64,000 bases of DNA from Bifidobacterium minimum (GTDB lineage: Bacteria > Actinomycetota > Actinomycetes > Actinomycetales > Bifidobacteriaceae), in contig NZ_JGZD01000004.1 of assembly GCF_000741645.1 (NCBI RefSeq), positions 62,001 to 126,000 on the forward strand, in the 5' to 3' direction. The number at the start of each line of letters is the position of its first letter. Positions within the stretch are counted from its first letter, which is position 1. Below the pieces are notes generated by a model. It was not told the DNA's origin. It saw nothing but the letters and a program-made list of their open reading frames with translations, and ran no database searches. The translations under genes were made by a program, and so were the position numbers. Below, piece after piece: positions 17,535 through 26,639 of this stretch.

Positions 17535-18977
17535 GTGACTGAGAACTCTGAACTTCGCATCGCCGTCATCGGCGCCGGCCCGGCAGGCGTCTACTCATCC
17601 GACATCTTCCTGCGTCAGCTGCGCAAGATTGGCGGGGACATGGGATTGGGCGACAAGGCCCGCATCGATCTCTTCGAGAAGCTTCCCGTCCCGTTCGGCC
17701 TGGTCCGCTATGGAGTGGCGCCCGATCATCCGAGCATCAAATTCATCGCCGACGCGTTGGAGAAGACGCTGGACAATCCCGACATCCATCTGTACTGCGA
17801 CGTCGAATTCGGCAGGGATCTGACTCTGGAGGATCTTCTCGAGCGCTACGACGCCGTCCTGTTCGCCACGGGCGCGGTCGAGGACAAGCCGCTTCCCATC
17901 CCCGGAACGGAGCTCGAGGGCGTCTATGGGGCGGCGCGATTCGTCGAATGGTACGACGGGTATCCCACGGGAGCCAGACAATGGCCGTTGGATGCGGAGA
18001 GCGTGGCCGTCATCGGTGGCGGCAACGTGGCGATGGATGTGGCCCGTGAGCTCATGCGCGACGCCGACGATCTGAAAAGCCGCACCGACATCCCCGACAA
18101 CGTCTACGAAGGAATCAAGGCCAACAAGGCCCGTGAGCTCCATCTGCTCATCCGCCGTGGAGTCGCGCAGGCGAAGTTCTCGGTGCAGGAGCTTCGTGAG
18201 CTGGAGAAGCTTCCGGGCGTCCAGCTGATCATCGACGAGGACGACTTCGATCTCGATGACGAGACCGTCGAGGCGGCCGGGCGCGACAAGCTCACCCGCC
18301 AGATGGTCGAGGAGCTTTTCGCCATACGGGAGATGGCCGAGGACATGGAGGATGACGGCGACGTCGACTTCGAGGGGAATCCCGCGGATCGGAAGTACTT
18401 CCTGCATTTCAACACGGCCCCCGTCGAGATCGTCGGCAAGGACGGCGCGGTCTGCGCCATACGGGTGGAACGCACCGTCACCCGCGCCGATGGCACGATG
18501 ACGCGGACCGGCGAGTTCAGGGACATACCCGTGCAGGCCGTCTACCATGCGGTCGGATACAAGCCCGCCGCCGCTCCGGGGATCGCCTATGACGGGCGCC
18601 GTACCACGCTCGCCAACAGCGAGGGGCGGATCCTCACCGAGGCGTCCGAGAACGGGAGCGTCCGTCCGCGGCTGTATTCCACGGGATGGGCCAAGCGCGG
18701 TCCCGTGGGACTGATCGGATCGACGAAATCGGATGCGCTCGCCATCGTCACGCATATGCTCGAGGATCTTGCCGCCGCCGCCGACGGTGGCAGGATCGCC
18801 CCCGACCGTGATCCCGAATCCGTGGACCGACTGCTTGCCGACCGTGGCGTGACGCCCATCGACTTCGCCGGATGGAAGCGTATCGACGCTTTCGAGAGGT
18901 CGGAGGGAGCCAGGGAGGGCCGGGAGCACAAGAAGGTCATCGATCCCGATCGGATGCGTGAGCTGGCGCGCTCTTAG
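17535..18977 (+). CDS. FAD/NAD(P)-dependent ferredoxin reductase, adrenodoxin-reductase type (FprA-like)
   Basis: Moves electrons between NADPH and ferredoxin. The 480 aa begin with an FAD-binding Rossmann motif (AVIGAGPAGVY) followed by FEKLPVPFGLVRYGVAPDHP, a signature of the FprA/adrenodoxin-reductase family, then a second nucleotide fold (VAVIGGGNVAMDVARELM) and the C-terminal GWAKRGPVGLIGSTKSDA. The GTG start at 17535 is chosen: TAGGCT lies 7 nt before it with no Shine-Dalgarno, fitting a leaderless message, and the 31 codons upstream in frame overlap the ATPase gene. Confidence 0.92.
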   Translation: MTENSELRIAVIGAGPAGVYSSDIFLRQLRKIGGDMGLGDKARIDLFEKLPVPFGLVRYGVAPDHPSIKFIADALEKTLDNPDIHLYCDVEFGRDLTLEDLLERYDAVLFATGAVEDKPLPIPGTELEGVYGAARFVEWYDGYPTGARQWPLDAESVAVIGGGNVAMDVARELMRDADDLKSRTDIPDNVYEGIKANKARELHLLIRRGVAQAKFSVQELRELEKLPGVQLIIDEDDFDLDDETVEAAGRDKLTRQMVEELFAIREMAEDMEDDGDVDFEGNPADRKYFLHFNTAPVEIVGKDGAVCAIRVERTVTRADGTMTRTGEFRDIPVQAVYHAVGYKPAAAPGIAYDGRRTTLANSEGRILTEASENGSVRPRLYSTGWAKRGPVGLIGSTKSDALAIVTHMLEDLAAAADGGRIAPDRDPESVDRLLADRGVTPIDFAGWKRIDAFERSEGAREGREHKKVIDPDRMRELARS

Positions 18978-19164
18978 GGGGTATTCGCCGTTGGCGGTTT
19001 CCCGGTTCTCTGGTTCTCCCCCGGTTCCCCGCTTCTCCGCTTCTCCGGTTCCTCCGGTTCCGCGGTTCCTCCGGTTCCGCGTCCCACGGCGTCTCCTGAG
19101 GCGGCTGACATTCCCCCGGGGGACGTCCAGCAATCATTCAGCAGACGACGTTAGTCTTCTTCGC

Positions 19165-20073
19165 ATGGGTGACGGCAAGACGCATGTGCATGGCCACTTC
19201 AATGGCCTGAAGACCACTCTCCTGTTTGGGCTGATGTGGGCCATCATTATGGGAATATGGTGGCTGACGGACGGAACGACGTCCACGCTGAGCGTGTATA
19301 TCGTCATCGGCCTGGTCACCACCTTCGGATCCTACTGGTTCTCCGACAGGCTGGCGATCGCCTCCATGCGGGCCCGACCCGTCAGCGAGCAGGAGGCTCC
19401 TGACCTGTACCGGATCGTGCGTGAGCTGTCCGCCAAGGCCGGGAAGCCGACGCCCCGCATCTACGTCGCGCCCACCGAAAGTCCCAACGCCTTCGCGACC
19501 GGACGCAACGAGAACCATGCGGCGGTGTGCTGCACCCAGGGCATTCTGGAGATACTCAACGAGCGCGAGCTGCGTGGAGTCCTCGGCCATGAGCTCATGC
19601 ACGTCTACAACCACGACATCCTCACCTCCGCGATAGCGTCGGCCATGGCGACCGTCATCACCTATCTCGGATACTCGCTGATGTATCTGGGAGGCGGACG
19701 GGACAACCGCGATTCGGGCCCCTTGGGGGCGGTGGGATTGCTGCTGAGCATGATTCTCGCGCCGATCGGCGCGTCCCTCATCCAGATGGCCATCTCCCGG
19801 ACGCGTGAATACGATGCCGACGAGGACGGCAGCAGGCTGACTCAGGATCCGGAGGCTCTGGCATCGGCCTTGAACAAGATCACCGCGGGGGCGAGCGCGC
19901 GACCCATGAGGCAGACCGCAGGCACGCAGTCGGTGTCGTCCATGATGATCGCCAACCCGTTCTCGTCAGGGGGGTTCTCGCGCCTGTTCTCGACCCATCC
20001 GCCGACCGCCGACCGCATCGCGCGGCTGATGCAGATGGCGCGGGAGATGCGTGATACCCCACACGTGCTATGA
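19165..20073 (+). CDS. htpX: HtpX-type membrane zinc metalloprotease
   Basis: Membrane M48 protease acting in quality control of membrane proteins. The 302 aa carry two N-terminal helices (about 17-35, 42-60), the zinc motif HELMH (142-146), two more helices (about 155-180, 186-210) and the downstream zinc ligand Glu215 in SRTREYDAD. The ATG at 19165 is chosen because similarity begins there and TAGTCT stands 7 nt before it; no Shine-Dalgarno is present. The 190 nt before it are a run of CGGTTC/CTTCTCC-like repeats with no gene. Confidence 0.93.
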   Translation: MGDGKTHVHGHFNGLKTTLLFGLMWAIIMGIWWLTDGTTSTLSVYIVIGLVTTFGSYWFSDRLAIASMRARPVSEQEAPDLYRIVRELSAKAGKPTPRIYVAPTESPNAFATGRNENHAAVCCTQGILEILNERELRGVLGHELMHVYNHDILTSAIASAMATVITYLGYSLMYLGGGRDNRDSGPLGAVGLLLSMILAPIGASLIQMAISRTREYDADEDGSRLTQDPEALASALNKITAGASARPMRQTAGTQSVSSMMIANPFSSGGFSRLFSTHPPTADRIARLMQMAREMRDTPHVL

Positions 20074-20074
20074 T
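20069..20074 (+). promoter_or_regulatory. possible -10 box for tRNA-Gly
   Basis: TATGAT with upstream TGC (extended -10) overlaps the htpX stop codon, 38 nt before the tRNA. No convincing -35 is seen. Confidence 0.3.
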
Positions 20075-20111
20075 GTCCACTTGTGCGCCTGATGGTTCTC
20101 CTCGGGCATCT

Positions 20112-20185
20112 GCGGATGTAGTTCATCGGTAGAACGGAAGCTTCCCAAGCTTCAGAGGCGGGTTCGACTCCCGTCATCCGCTCCA
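20112..20185 (+). tRNA. tRNA-Gly (CCC)
   Basis: Acceptor stem GCGGATG/CATCCGC, anticodon arm GAAGC-TTCCCAA-GCTTC with anticodon CCC, a GGTTCGACTCC T arm, discriminator T and an encoded CCA (20183-20185). Length is 74 nt with CCA. Confidence 0.96.
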
Positions 20186-20721
20186 TCGGGGTTTCGCTGT
20201 AATAGCAGCGATTAGAAGGTCTTTCACTCTCGGTATTACATCGAAATGATAACTCGATGATAACAATCTGTTTTCCCCAAACATGGTTCCTCCAGATTGC
20301 TGAAGGTGGGACATCCCAAACCCGGCGGTCATCGTGTCCAAATCGTGTCCAGACTTGCCCTGACATAGAGACGGCCCCCTCCATATTAAGAGCTGTCAAG
20401 TGCTGCTATTCAACGGGTAATGACGACAACTGTGCGACAAACGCCGTCGATGGTGGCGATGAACAACGGTGAAGGATCCGGCTGGTGCTGTATGACGGAT
20501 ACGGTATGGCGGACACGTTCACTGAAGTCAAGAGGATACTAAGAGGTGCGGGTGGAATGGCGGTGAATGACGAGCATGATGCGCGTGACATGCGGATCTG
20601 CCTGTACAGTCTGGACGGCCTTCCAAGCGTCGGGGTGTTCCATGTCGACGTTCAGGTTCTCGAAACCCGAGGATGTCGGGGATGTCCGACCGTGCTTCTG
20701 GTTCTGAACCGTGCTTCCGAT
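20186..20721. other. AT-richer non-coding stretch after tRNA-Gly
   Basis: About 530 bp without a believable gene and visibly poorer in GC than its surroundings, especially 20190-20420. A small hairpin CGCTG-taata-CAGCG lies just after the tRNA, and GTGTCCA occurs twice near 20335-20350. Position behind a tRNA with altered composition suggests the scar of an integrated element, but no integrase remnant or duplicated tRNA end could be identified. Confidence 0.4.
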
Positions 20722-21111
20722 TCAGAACAGGGCGGCGACGAGCAGCAGTATCAGCGTCAGCAGAGGCAGGGACAGCTGCTTGAGGGCGGCGGTTCGCTTG
20801 GTGGGGTCCGAGGCGAGCAGCACCACGGCGGCGGCGCTCATCGAAGCGGTTCCGGCGACGATCAGCGCCACGCCGGTGTCCGTTCCCCCGGTCAGGGCGA
20901 GGATCGCTCCTGCAATCGCCATCAGCGCGAGGAACAGGTTGTAGAAGCCCTGGTTGAAGGCCATGGATCGGGTGGCCCGGGACTCCTCGGGATCCGCTAT
21001 GGAGAACGTCGTGCGCGTGAAATCCGAATCCCACAGGATCGATTCCAATACGAAGATGAACACATGAAGCGCACCCGCGGCTATGGCAGCGATCGATGCG
21101 GCAATTATCAT
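20722..21111 (-). CDS. DUF1304-family small membrane protein
   Basis: A 129-aa protein with four predicted membrane helices, matching the DUF1304 family (FVLESILWDS, NQGFYNLFLALMAI are typical). Function is unknown. The ATG overlaps the stop of the nitroreductase gene by 4 nt (ATGA), so the two are translationally coupled and probably act together or under the same stress. Confidence 0.85.
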   Translation of the reverse strand: MIIAASIAAIAAGALHVFIFVLESILWDSDFTRTTFSIADPEESRATRSMAFNQGFYNLFLALMAIAGAILALTGGTDTGVALIVAGTASMSAAAVVLLASDPTKRTAALKQLSLPLLTLILLLVAALF

Positions 21112-21824
21112 GACAGTCTCCCCTTTTCCTGCTGCTCTTCCGTCCCGGATTCCAGTGCGTTCACGTCGTTCCACCAGATTAGTTCGTTGGCGGGCAGACG
21201 GTATGATTCGTGGCCCGGTTTCCTGGCCTTGCCGATGGCGATGATGATGACGGGCACGTAGCGGTTCGGATCGATGCCGAAAGTCTCGGCGATCCTGTCC
21301 TCGTCGAAGCCGCCGATGGGATTGGTGTCGTAGCCGTGCTCCCGGGCGACGAGCATCAGCTGCATGGCCATCAGACTGGAATCGATGTGCACGACGCGGG
21401 TCATCTTGTCGCGCGTGAACTTGCGGTAGGCCGGGACGATGGCGGCGAGCTGCGCCTTCGCCATCAGCGTGGGGATTATTCCCCGTTGGGCGGCCTGACC
21501 ATAGATCCGCTCCGCCTTGCGATAGCACTCGAGGTCTCCGAAGACGACGATCAGATCGGAGGCGTCCCTTGTCTGGCGCTTGTTCAGACGCATCAGGGGC
21601 AGAAGCTTTTTGCGTGCCTCGTCCGACTCCACCACGAGGAAACGCCATGGCTGCATGTTGACCGACGAGGGCGCTCGTGACGCTTCGTCGAGCATCCCGA
21701 CCAGCTCATCGCGGGTGATATGCGTATCGGGATCGAAATTGCGCACCGACCGTCGGCCGGTTATCGCCTCGCTCAGGGTGATGTCGTGCGCGTCGTAGGA
21801 GCCGTGTGCCCGGATCGCTGTCAT
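21108..21824 (-). CDS. nitroreductase-family FMN oxidoreductase
   Basis: FMN-dependent NAD(P)H reductase of 238 aa. The N-terminal RRSVRNFDP (phosphate-binding Arg/Ser of FMN), APSSVNMQPWRF and the C-terminal NPIGGFDEDRI segment are family hallmarks. Substrates of this family range from nitro compounds to quinones and flavins; the physiological one is not evident. An AGAGGA site precedes the ATG. Confidence 0.9.
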   Translation of the reverse strand: MTAIRAHGSYDAHDITLSEAITGRRSVRNFDPDTHITRDELVGMLDEASRAPSSVNMQPWRFLVVESDEARKKLLPLMRLNKRQTRDASDLIVVFGDLECYRKAERIYGQAAQRGIIPTLMAKAQLAAIVPAYRKFTRDKMTRVVHIDSSLMAMQLMLVAREHGYDTNPIGGFDEDRIAETFGIDPNRYVPVIIIAIGKARKPGHESYRLPANELIWWNDVNALESGTEEQQEKGRLS

Positions 21825-22107
21825 TGTGTGATCGTCCTCTCATCGTCCGATTCCGCGCGGAAAGGAATGAAGCGCGTCTCTCCCCCCTGCGGCGGTGTTC
21901 ACGCGGCGGCGTCCGCACCTGTGCCACTGGGCGCGCGCGGCGATGTCCGCTGATACGGGGTTGTCGCTGAGCAATCGTACAGAGGGAAGCGTGGCGCCGA
22001 CGCCGTTGCGCGCACAGCGTGGACGGAACGCGGGCGGTAATGGTCGCCGATATACTGGCTCGCGTCCGTGGCGCGTGCCGTGAGGTCACTGGGCCGATAA
22101 TGGTGCT

Positions 22108-23172
22108 ATGACCATAGCCACTCGCGAGCGATACGCCGCCATGCTGGATGCCGCACTACGTGGCGGTTATGCCTATCCCGCCATCAACGTCACCAGCACG
22201 CAGACGCTGAACGCCGCGTTGCAGGGCTTCGCCGAGGCCGATTCCGACGGCATCATCCAGGTGTCGGTGGGCGGCGCCGCATACCTGTCCGGCAAGGCGC
22301 TGTCGGACAGGGCCGCCGGATCTCTGGCCTTCGCGGAGTTCGCCCGTGAGGTGGCATCACATTACACCGGGGTGACGGTCGCGCTGCACACCGACCACTG
22401 CGCGCCGCAGTATCTGGACGATTGGGTCCTTCCGCTTCTGCATCGCGAGATCGATCAGCGCCGGCATGGCCAGGAGCCGGCGTTCCAATCGCATATGTGG
22501 GACGGGTCGAGCGTTCCGCTGTCGAGGAACCTCACCACAGCGCGGCATCTTCTTGATCTGAGCGATCAGGCGGGCACCATTCTGGAGATCGAGATCGGGG
22601 CCGTGGGCGGCGAGGAGGATGGACATAGCGCCGATATCGACGAGCGCCTGTATTCCAGCCCCGCCGATGCCATGAAGGTCGTCGAGCGCCTGGGACTGGG
22701 TGAGCGCGGACGGTATATGGCCGCCTTCACCTTCGGCAACGTGCACGGCGCCTACAAGCCCGGCATGGTCAAACTGCGGCCGGCGTTGCTGGGGCGGATC
22801 CAGCGGGAGGTGGACGTCCGGGTGAGGTCCGGCTCCTTCCCCGGCGTGGACGCGTCGTCGCTGGTTCCGGGCAAGCCGTTCCATCTGGTTTTCCACGGGG
22901 GCTCGGGCTCCACCGCGGAGGAGATCGCCGAGGCGGTCTCGTACGGGGTCGTCAAGATGAACATCGACACCGACACGCAGTACGCCTTCACCAGAGCCGT
23001 GGCCGGGCATATGTTCACCCATTACGACGCCGTGCTGAAAATCGACTCCGAGGTAGGCGACAAGCGTTTCTACGATCCGCGATCCTGGGGGCGTGAAGCC
23101 GAGGACGCGATGGCGAAAAGAGTGGTACGCGCCTGCGAGCAGCTTGGATCCGCGGGCCGCGCCCTGCGGTGA
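22108..23172 (+). CDS. fba: class II fructose-bisphosphate aldolase
   Basis: Zinc enzyme that splits fructose 1,6-bisphosphate to dihydroxyacetone phosphate and glyceraldehyde 3-phosphate and the reverse, 354 aa. Visible are PAINVTS at the N-terminus, the Asp96-His97 pair in HTDHCAP, GEEDG, and the HGGSGS phosphate loop. In bifidobacteria, which use the phosphoketolase route, it serves mainly upper glycolysis/gluconeogenesis (family knowledge). GATAAT ends 6 nt before the ATG and no Shine-Dalgarno is seen, suggesting a leaderless message. A 7-bp hairpin (23256-23275) lies downstream. Confidence 0.95.
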   Translation: MTIATRERYAAMLDAALRGGYAYPAINVTSTQTLNAALQGFAEADSDGIIQVSVGGAAYLSGKALSDRAAGSLAFAEFAREVASHYTGVTVALHTDHCAPQYLDDWVLPLLHREIDQRRHGQEPAFQSHMWDGSSVPLSRNLTTARHLLDLSDQAGTILEIEIGAVGGEEDGHSADIDERLYSSPADAMKVVERLGLGERGRYMAAFTFGNVHGAYKPGMVKLRPALLGRIQREVDVRVRSGSFPGVDASSLVPGKPFHLVFHGGSGSTAEEIAEAVSYGVVKMNIDTDTQYAFTRAVAGHMFTHYDAVLKIDSEVGDKRFYDPRSWGREAEDAMAKRVVRACEQLGSAGRALR

Positions 23173-23346
23173 GCGGGTTCGTCGCCTTCCTCGCGCATCA
23201 GGGGAACGGTGTGGTAGGGGCTTCTTCATGGGAGATTCATAGGGACGGCTGCATGGTCGTCCGGCGGCGGACGACTCTCGTGCCGTTTTGTGTAGGGAGC
23301 GCGCGATAGCCTGATTCCGGCGGAATTCGTGTTCAGGAGGTGCGGT

Positions 23347-24648
23347 ATGCCCGGAATTGTTCTGATTGGCGCCCAATGGGGGGACGAAGGCAAAGGCAAG
23401 GCCACCGATCTGATCGGCTCCCATGTCGACTATGTGGCCCGATTCAACGGGGGCAACAACGCTGGTCACACTGTGGTGGTCGGGGATGAGTCGTACGCTC
23501 TGCATCTTCTTCCCAGCGGCATCATCAGCCCGGGCGTCGTCCCGGTCATAGGCAACGGGGTGGTCGTCGATCCCGAAGTGCTTTTCGAGGAGATCGACGG
23601 TCTGCAGGCGCGTGGCGTCGACTGCTCCAGGCTGCTGGTCAGCGAGGAGGCGCACGTCATCGCGTCGTACCACCGAGTTATCGACAAGGTCACCGAGCGC
23701 TTCCTCGGCAAACGGAGGATCGGCACGACAGGCCGCGGAATCGGGCCCGCCTATGCGGACAAGATCAACAGGGTCGGCATTCGCGTCCACGATCTATTCA
23801 ACGCGGACCATCTGCACGACAAGGTGGAGGCGAGCCTGCATCAGAAGAACCAGATGCTGGTGAAGCTCTACAACCGACGTCCCATCGACGTGGATGAGAC
23901 GACCGATGGACTCCTTCGCCTCGGGGAGCGGCTGAAGCCGTATGTGGCCAACACGTCCCTGATCCTCAACAAGGCCTTGGACGCGGGCAGGACGGTGCTG
24001 TTCGAGGGCGGCCAGGCGACCATGCTCGATGTGGACCATGGCACATACCCCTTCGTGACGTCTTCAAATCCCACCGCCGGCGGCGCCTGCACGGGAACCG
24101 GCGTGGGCCCCACGAGGATCACGCGGGTGATAGGCGTGTCCAAGGCCTACGTGACGCGGGTCGGCGAGGGGCCGTTCCCGACGGAGCTTCTGGACGAGAA
24201 GGGCGAGTGGCTTCGCGCTCAGGGGCACGAGTTCGGTGTGACCACGGGCCGTCCTCGCCGGTGCGGATGGTTCGACGCCGTGGTGAACCGTTACGCCGCA
24301 CGGGTCAACGGCCTGACGGATATCGTCCTCACCAAGCTTGACGTTCTCACAGGGCTGAAGGAGATTCCCGTATGCGTGGCGTATGACGTCGAGCACGCCG
24401 ATGGCACGCATGAGAGGTATGAGGACATGCCCGTCGACCAGGCCGAGTTCGCCGCGGCGAAGCCCATCTACGAGATGCATCCCGGTTGGGACGAGGACAT
24501 CTCCGCCATCCACTCGTTCGATGACCTTCCGCGCTCCTGCCAGGATTATGTGCGTCGTCTTGAGGAGCTTTCCGGATGCCGTATCTCGCTGATCGGTACG
24601 GGTCCGCAGCGTGACCATGTGATCGAGATCCGTTCGCTTGTCGACTGA
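23347..24648 (+). CDS. purA: adenylosuccinate synthetase
   Basis: Joins IMP and aspartate with GTP in the first committed step to AMP. The 433 aa contain the GTP loop GDEGKGK (12-18), the NNAGHT motif, [11 protein letters not shown] and the C-terminal TGPQRDHVI. The ATG at 23347 is chosen over an in-frame ATG 18 nt upstream because AGGAGG stands 6 nt before it and [16 protein letters not shown] is the conserved N-terminus. Confidence 0.97.
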   Translation: MPGIVLIGAQWGDEGKGKATDLIGSHVDYVARFNGGNNAGHTVVVGDESYALHLLPSGIISPGVVPVIGNGVVVDPEVLFEEIDGLQARGVDCSRLLVSEEAHVIASYHRVIDKVTERFLGKRRIGTTGRGIGPAYADKINRVGIRVHDLFNADHLHDKVEASLHQKNQMLVKLYNRRPIDVDETTDGLLRLGERLKPYVANTSLILNKALDAGRTVLFEGGQATMLDVDHGTYPFVTSSNPTAGGACTGTGVGPTRITRVIGVSKAYVTRVGEGPFPTELLDEKGEWLRAQGHEFGVTTGRPRRCGWFDAVVNRYAARVNGLTDIVLTKLDVLTGLKEIPVCVAYDVEHADGTHERYEDMPVDQAEFAAAKPIYEMHPGWDEDISAIHSFDDLPRSCQDYVRRLEELSGCRISLIGTGPQRDHVIEIRSLVD

Positions 24649-24738
24649 TCGCCGGTACCGATCGCCGGTGAAAACCGGGGGACGCCTCCCGAATCCGGGC
24701 GATCGTGTGATGCCGAGGTCGTAAGGAGGACATGTCAC

Positions 24739-26337
24739 GTGCGCAGACCGCGGGATGCCGGATCCGGATATGGCGATGTGGGCGGATTGCTGTCGCATCT
24801 GCGCCAGACGCAGTGGATGATGGCCCTGCGCGCCATGCTGTGCGGGATCGTCGTGGGGATGCTGGTCTCCGTCTATCGTGAGGGGATCGAAGCCGGCACC
24901 CGTGCGGCTCAGTGGGGGTATGCCGTTGTGGCGAGGAACCCCTGGTGGCTTGTCGCGTGGGCGTTCGGGCTCATCGGTGTCGCCGCAATCGTGGCTTTTC
25001 TGGTGCGATGGGAGCCGATGGCCGGCGGGAGCGGAATACCACAGGTCGAGGGGGTGGCCCTGCGCGGCATGCGCATGCGGTGGTGGAGGGTTCTCCTCGT
25101 GCGCTACGCGGGTGGGCTGCTTTGCGGCATGTTCGGCTTGTCTCTGGGACGCGAGGGGCCGTCGATACAGATCGGAGCGGCGTCCAGCCAGGCCGTGTCG
25201 CGTGCGATGGGCCGACGCGGAATCGAATCCAACTACCTTATGACCGCCGGTGCCGCGGCGGGGTTGTCCGCCGCTTTCAACGCGCCTCTTTCCGGAATGA
25301 TGTTCGCGTTGGAAGAGGTCCATCGGAGCTTCTCCCCGATGATCCTTCTGTCCGCCACGGCGGCGTCCCTGAGCGCCGACTTCGTGTCGAAATACTGGTT
25401 CGGACTCACCCCCGTTCTCAACTTCACCCGTCTTTCGCAGCTGTCGCTGCCCGAATATCTGTGGATGCTGCCTCTTGGTGTCGTGGCGGGTCTTGTCGGA
25501 TCGCTTATCAACCGCATGCTGCTGGGTTTCCAGACGATGTACTCCCGGGTTCCCGCCACGGCCCGCATCGGCATCGCCCTGGCCATCGCGCTGCCGGTGG
25601 GGATATGGCTGCCGATGGTGTTGGGCGGAGGAGAGGAGCTCATCGGCTTCGCCGAGAAGGCGACCAGTGGGATAGGCTTTCTCGTGATCCTGCTGGTGGC
25701 GAAGATGCTGTTCACCTCCACCAGCTTCGGCAGCGGGGTGCCCGGGGGGATATTCATGCCGATCCTCGCCTCGGGGACACTGGCGGGAAGCATCATGGGG
25801 CTTGTCGCCGTCCATGCGGGAGTGCCGCAGGAGCATGTGGCGGTTTTCGCCGTATGCGCCATGGCGGGAACGCTGGCGGCGTCCGTGAAGGCGCCCGTCA
25901 CCTCGATCCTTCTGACGGTGGAGATGTCGGGGACCCTGGTCCATATGCTGCCCGTCACGGCATGCGCCTTCGTCGCGCTGCTCGTATCGGATCTTCTGCA
26001 CATCAGTCCCATATACTCCGCGCTGCTGGACCGTTATGTGCAGGCCCACCCTGATGACGGGACGGCCCTGCGACGCGATTCGGCCGGCCGGGCGTCGGGG
26101 AACGCGGTTATGGAGTTCGCGGTGGAGGCGGGAAGTCCCGTGGCCGGACGCGCCCTGTCGGACGTGTCGTGGCCGTCCGGCGCGGCGATAGTCGACATTC
26201 GGCGTGGCGATGATGAGATCGTTCCGACGTCGACCACGGTCGTGGAGGCGGGGGACTATCTGCTGGTGATGTTCCCGGCGACGCATCTCGCGCAGGTCCG
26301 GTCCGATATGGCGCCCCTGTGTGGTGCGTCCGACTAG
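24739..26337 (+). CDS. ClC-family chloride channel/antiporter with C-terminal RCK_C domain
   Basis: Membrane protein of 532 aa. All three ClC selectivity segments are present: GSGIPQ, GREGPSIQIG (with the gating glutamate) and GVPGGIFMP, so a Cl-/H+ exchanger is more likely than a fluoride-type ClC. About ten helices are followed by a cytoplasmic TrkA-C/RCK_C-like domain (last 75 residues, EFAVEAGSPVAGRALSD...), which in other transporters binds a ligand and gates transport. The start is GTG at 24739 with AAGGAGGA 8 nt upstream. Confidence 0.92.
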   Translation: MRRPRDAGSGYGDVGGLLSHLRQTQWMMALRAMLCGIVVGMLVSVYREGIEAGTRAAQWGYAVVARNPWWLVAWAFGLIGVAAIVAFLVRWEPMAGGSGIPQVEGVALRGMRMRWWRVLLVRYAGGLLCGMFGLSLGREGPSIQIGAASSQAVSRAMGRRGIESNYLMTAGAAAGLSAAFNAPLSGMMFALEEVHRSFSPMILLSATAASLSADFVSKYWFGLTPVLNFTRLSQLSLPEYLWMLPLGVVAGLVGSLINRMLLGFQTMYSRVPATARIGIALAIALPVGIWLPMVLGGGEELIGFAEKATSGIGFLVILLVAKMLFTSTSFGSGVPGGIFMPILASGTLAGSIMGLVAVHAGVPQEHVAVFAVCAMAGTLAASVKAPVTSILLTVEMSGTLVHMLPVTACAFVALLVSDLLHISPIYSALLDRYVQAHPDDGTALRRDSAGRASGNAVMEFAVEAGSPVAGRALSDVSWPSGAAIVDIRRGDDEIVPTSTTVVEAGDYLLVMFPATHLAQVRSDMAPLCGASD

Positions 26338-26396
26338 AAGCCGATCGGGCTCCGACGGCCGGGTCCGGTGGCCGGACGTCGTTCGCATGCTCCGAG

Positions 26397-26450
26397 GTGT
26401 CCGTATCCGTATCCGTGTCCGTGTCGGTGGTTGTGGTTGTATCGGTGGCT
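26397..26450. repeat. TCCGTA/TCCGTG hexamer repeat upstream of livH
   Basis: Six or more imperfect copies of a 6-bp unit (TCCGTA, TCCGTG, then TCGGTG/TTGTGG variants). The rest of 26338-26639 shows no gene; the livH promoter must lie here but no clear -35/-10 pair is seen. Confidence 0.55.
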
Positions 26451-26639
26451 TCGTCGGTGACCGCGTCCGCGTCCGCGTGTCCTGCGCGCCTCGTGCAATT
26501 CTCGGGGCCAGGATCTCCGCCGCTTTTCTTTTCCGTTACGGATCTGTCCCGTGGTAACGCGAGCGAAACCTGAGGGCAATCGGTCGTCTCCTTTCTGTGC
26601 ATAGCGTGATGCAAAACGATGCAGAGAGAGGACGCGCTT

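Noticed and set aside
19842..20399. Minus-strand frame of 185 codons overlapping tRNA-Gly with an ERMTGVEPASEAWEASVLPMNYIR segment
   Set aside because: That peptide is the antisense reading of the tRNA gene, a common artefact; the rest lies opposite htpX.
20485..21261. Plus-strand frame of 258 codons
   Set aside because: Lies opposite the DUF1304 and nitroreductase genes, which have clear family motifs; no ribosome site or domain.
24064..26388. Minus-strand open frame of 774 codons opposite purA and the ClC gene
   Set aside because: Arg/His/Gly-rich antisense of GC-rich genes; no domain. The plus-strand genes are certain.
26338..26618. Minus-strand gene encoding a Thr/Asp repeat protein (TDTDTD)
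   Set aside because: The repeat comes from the TCCGTA array; no ribosome site, and the frame crosses into livH and the ClC gene.
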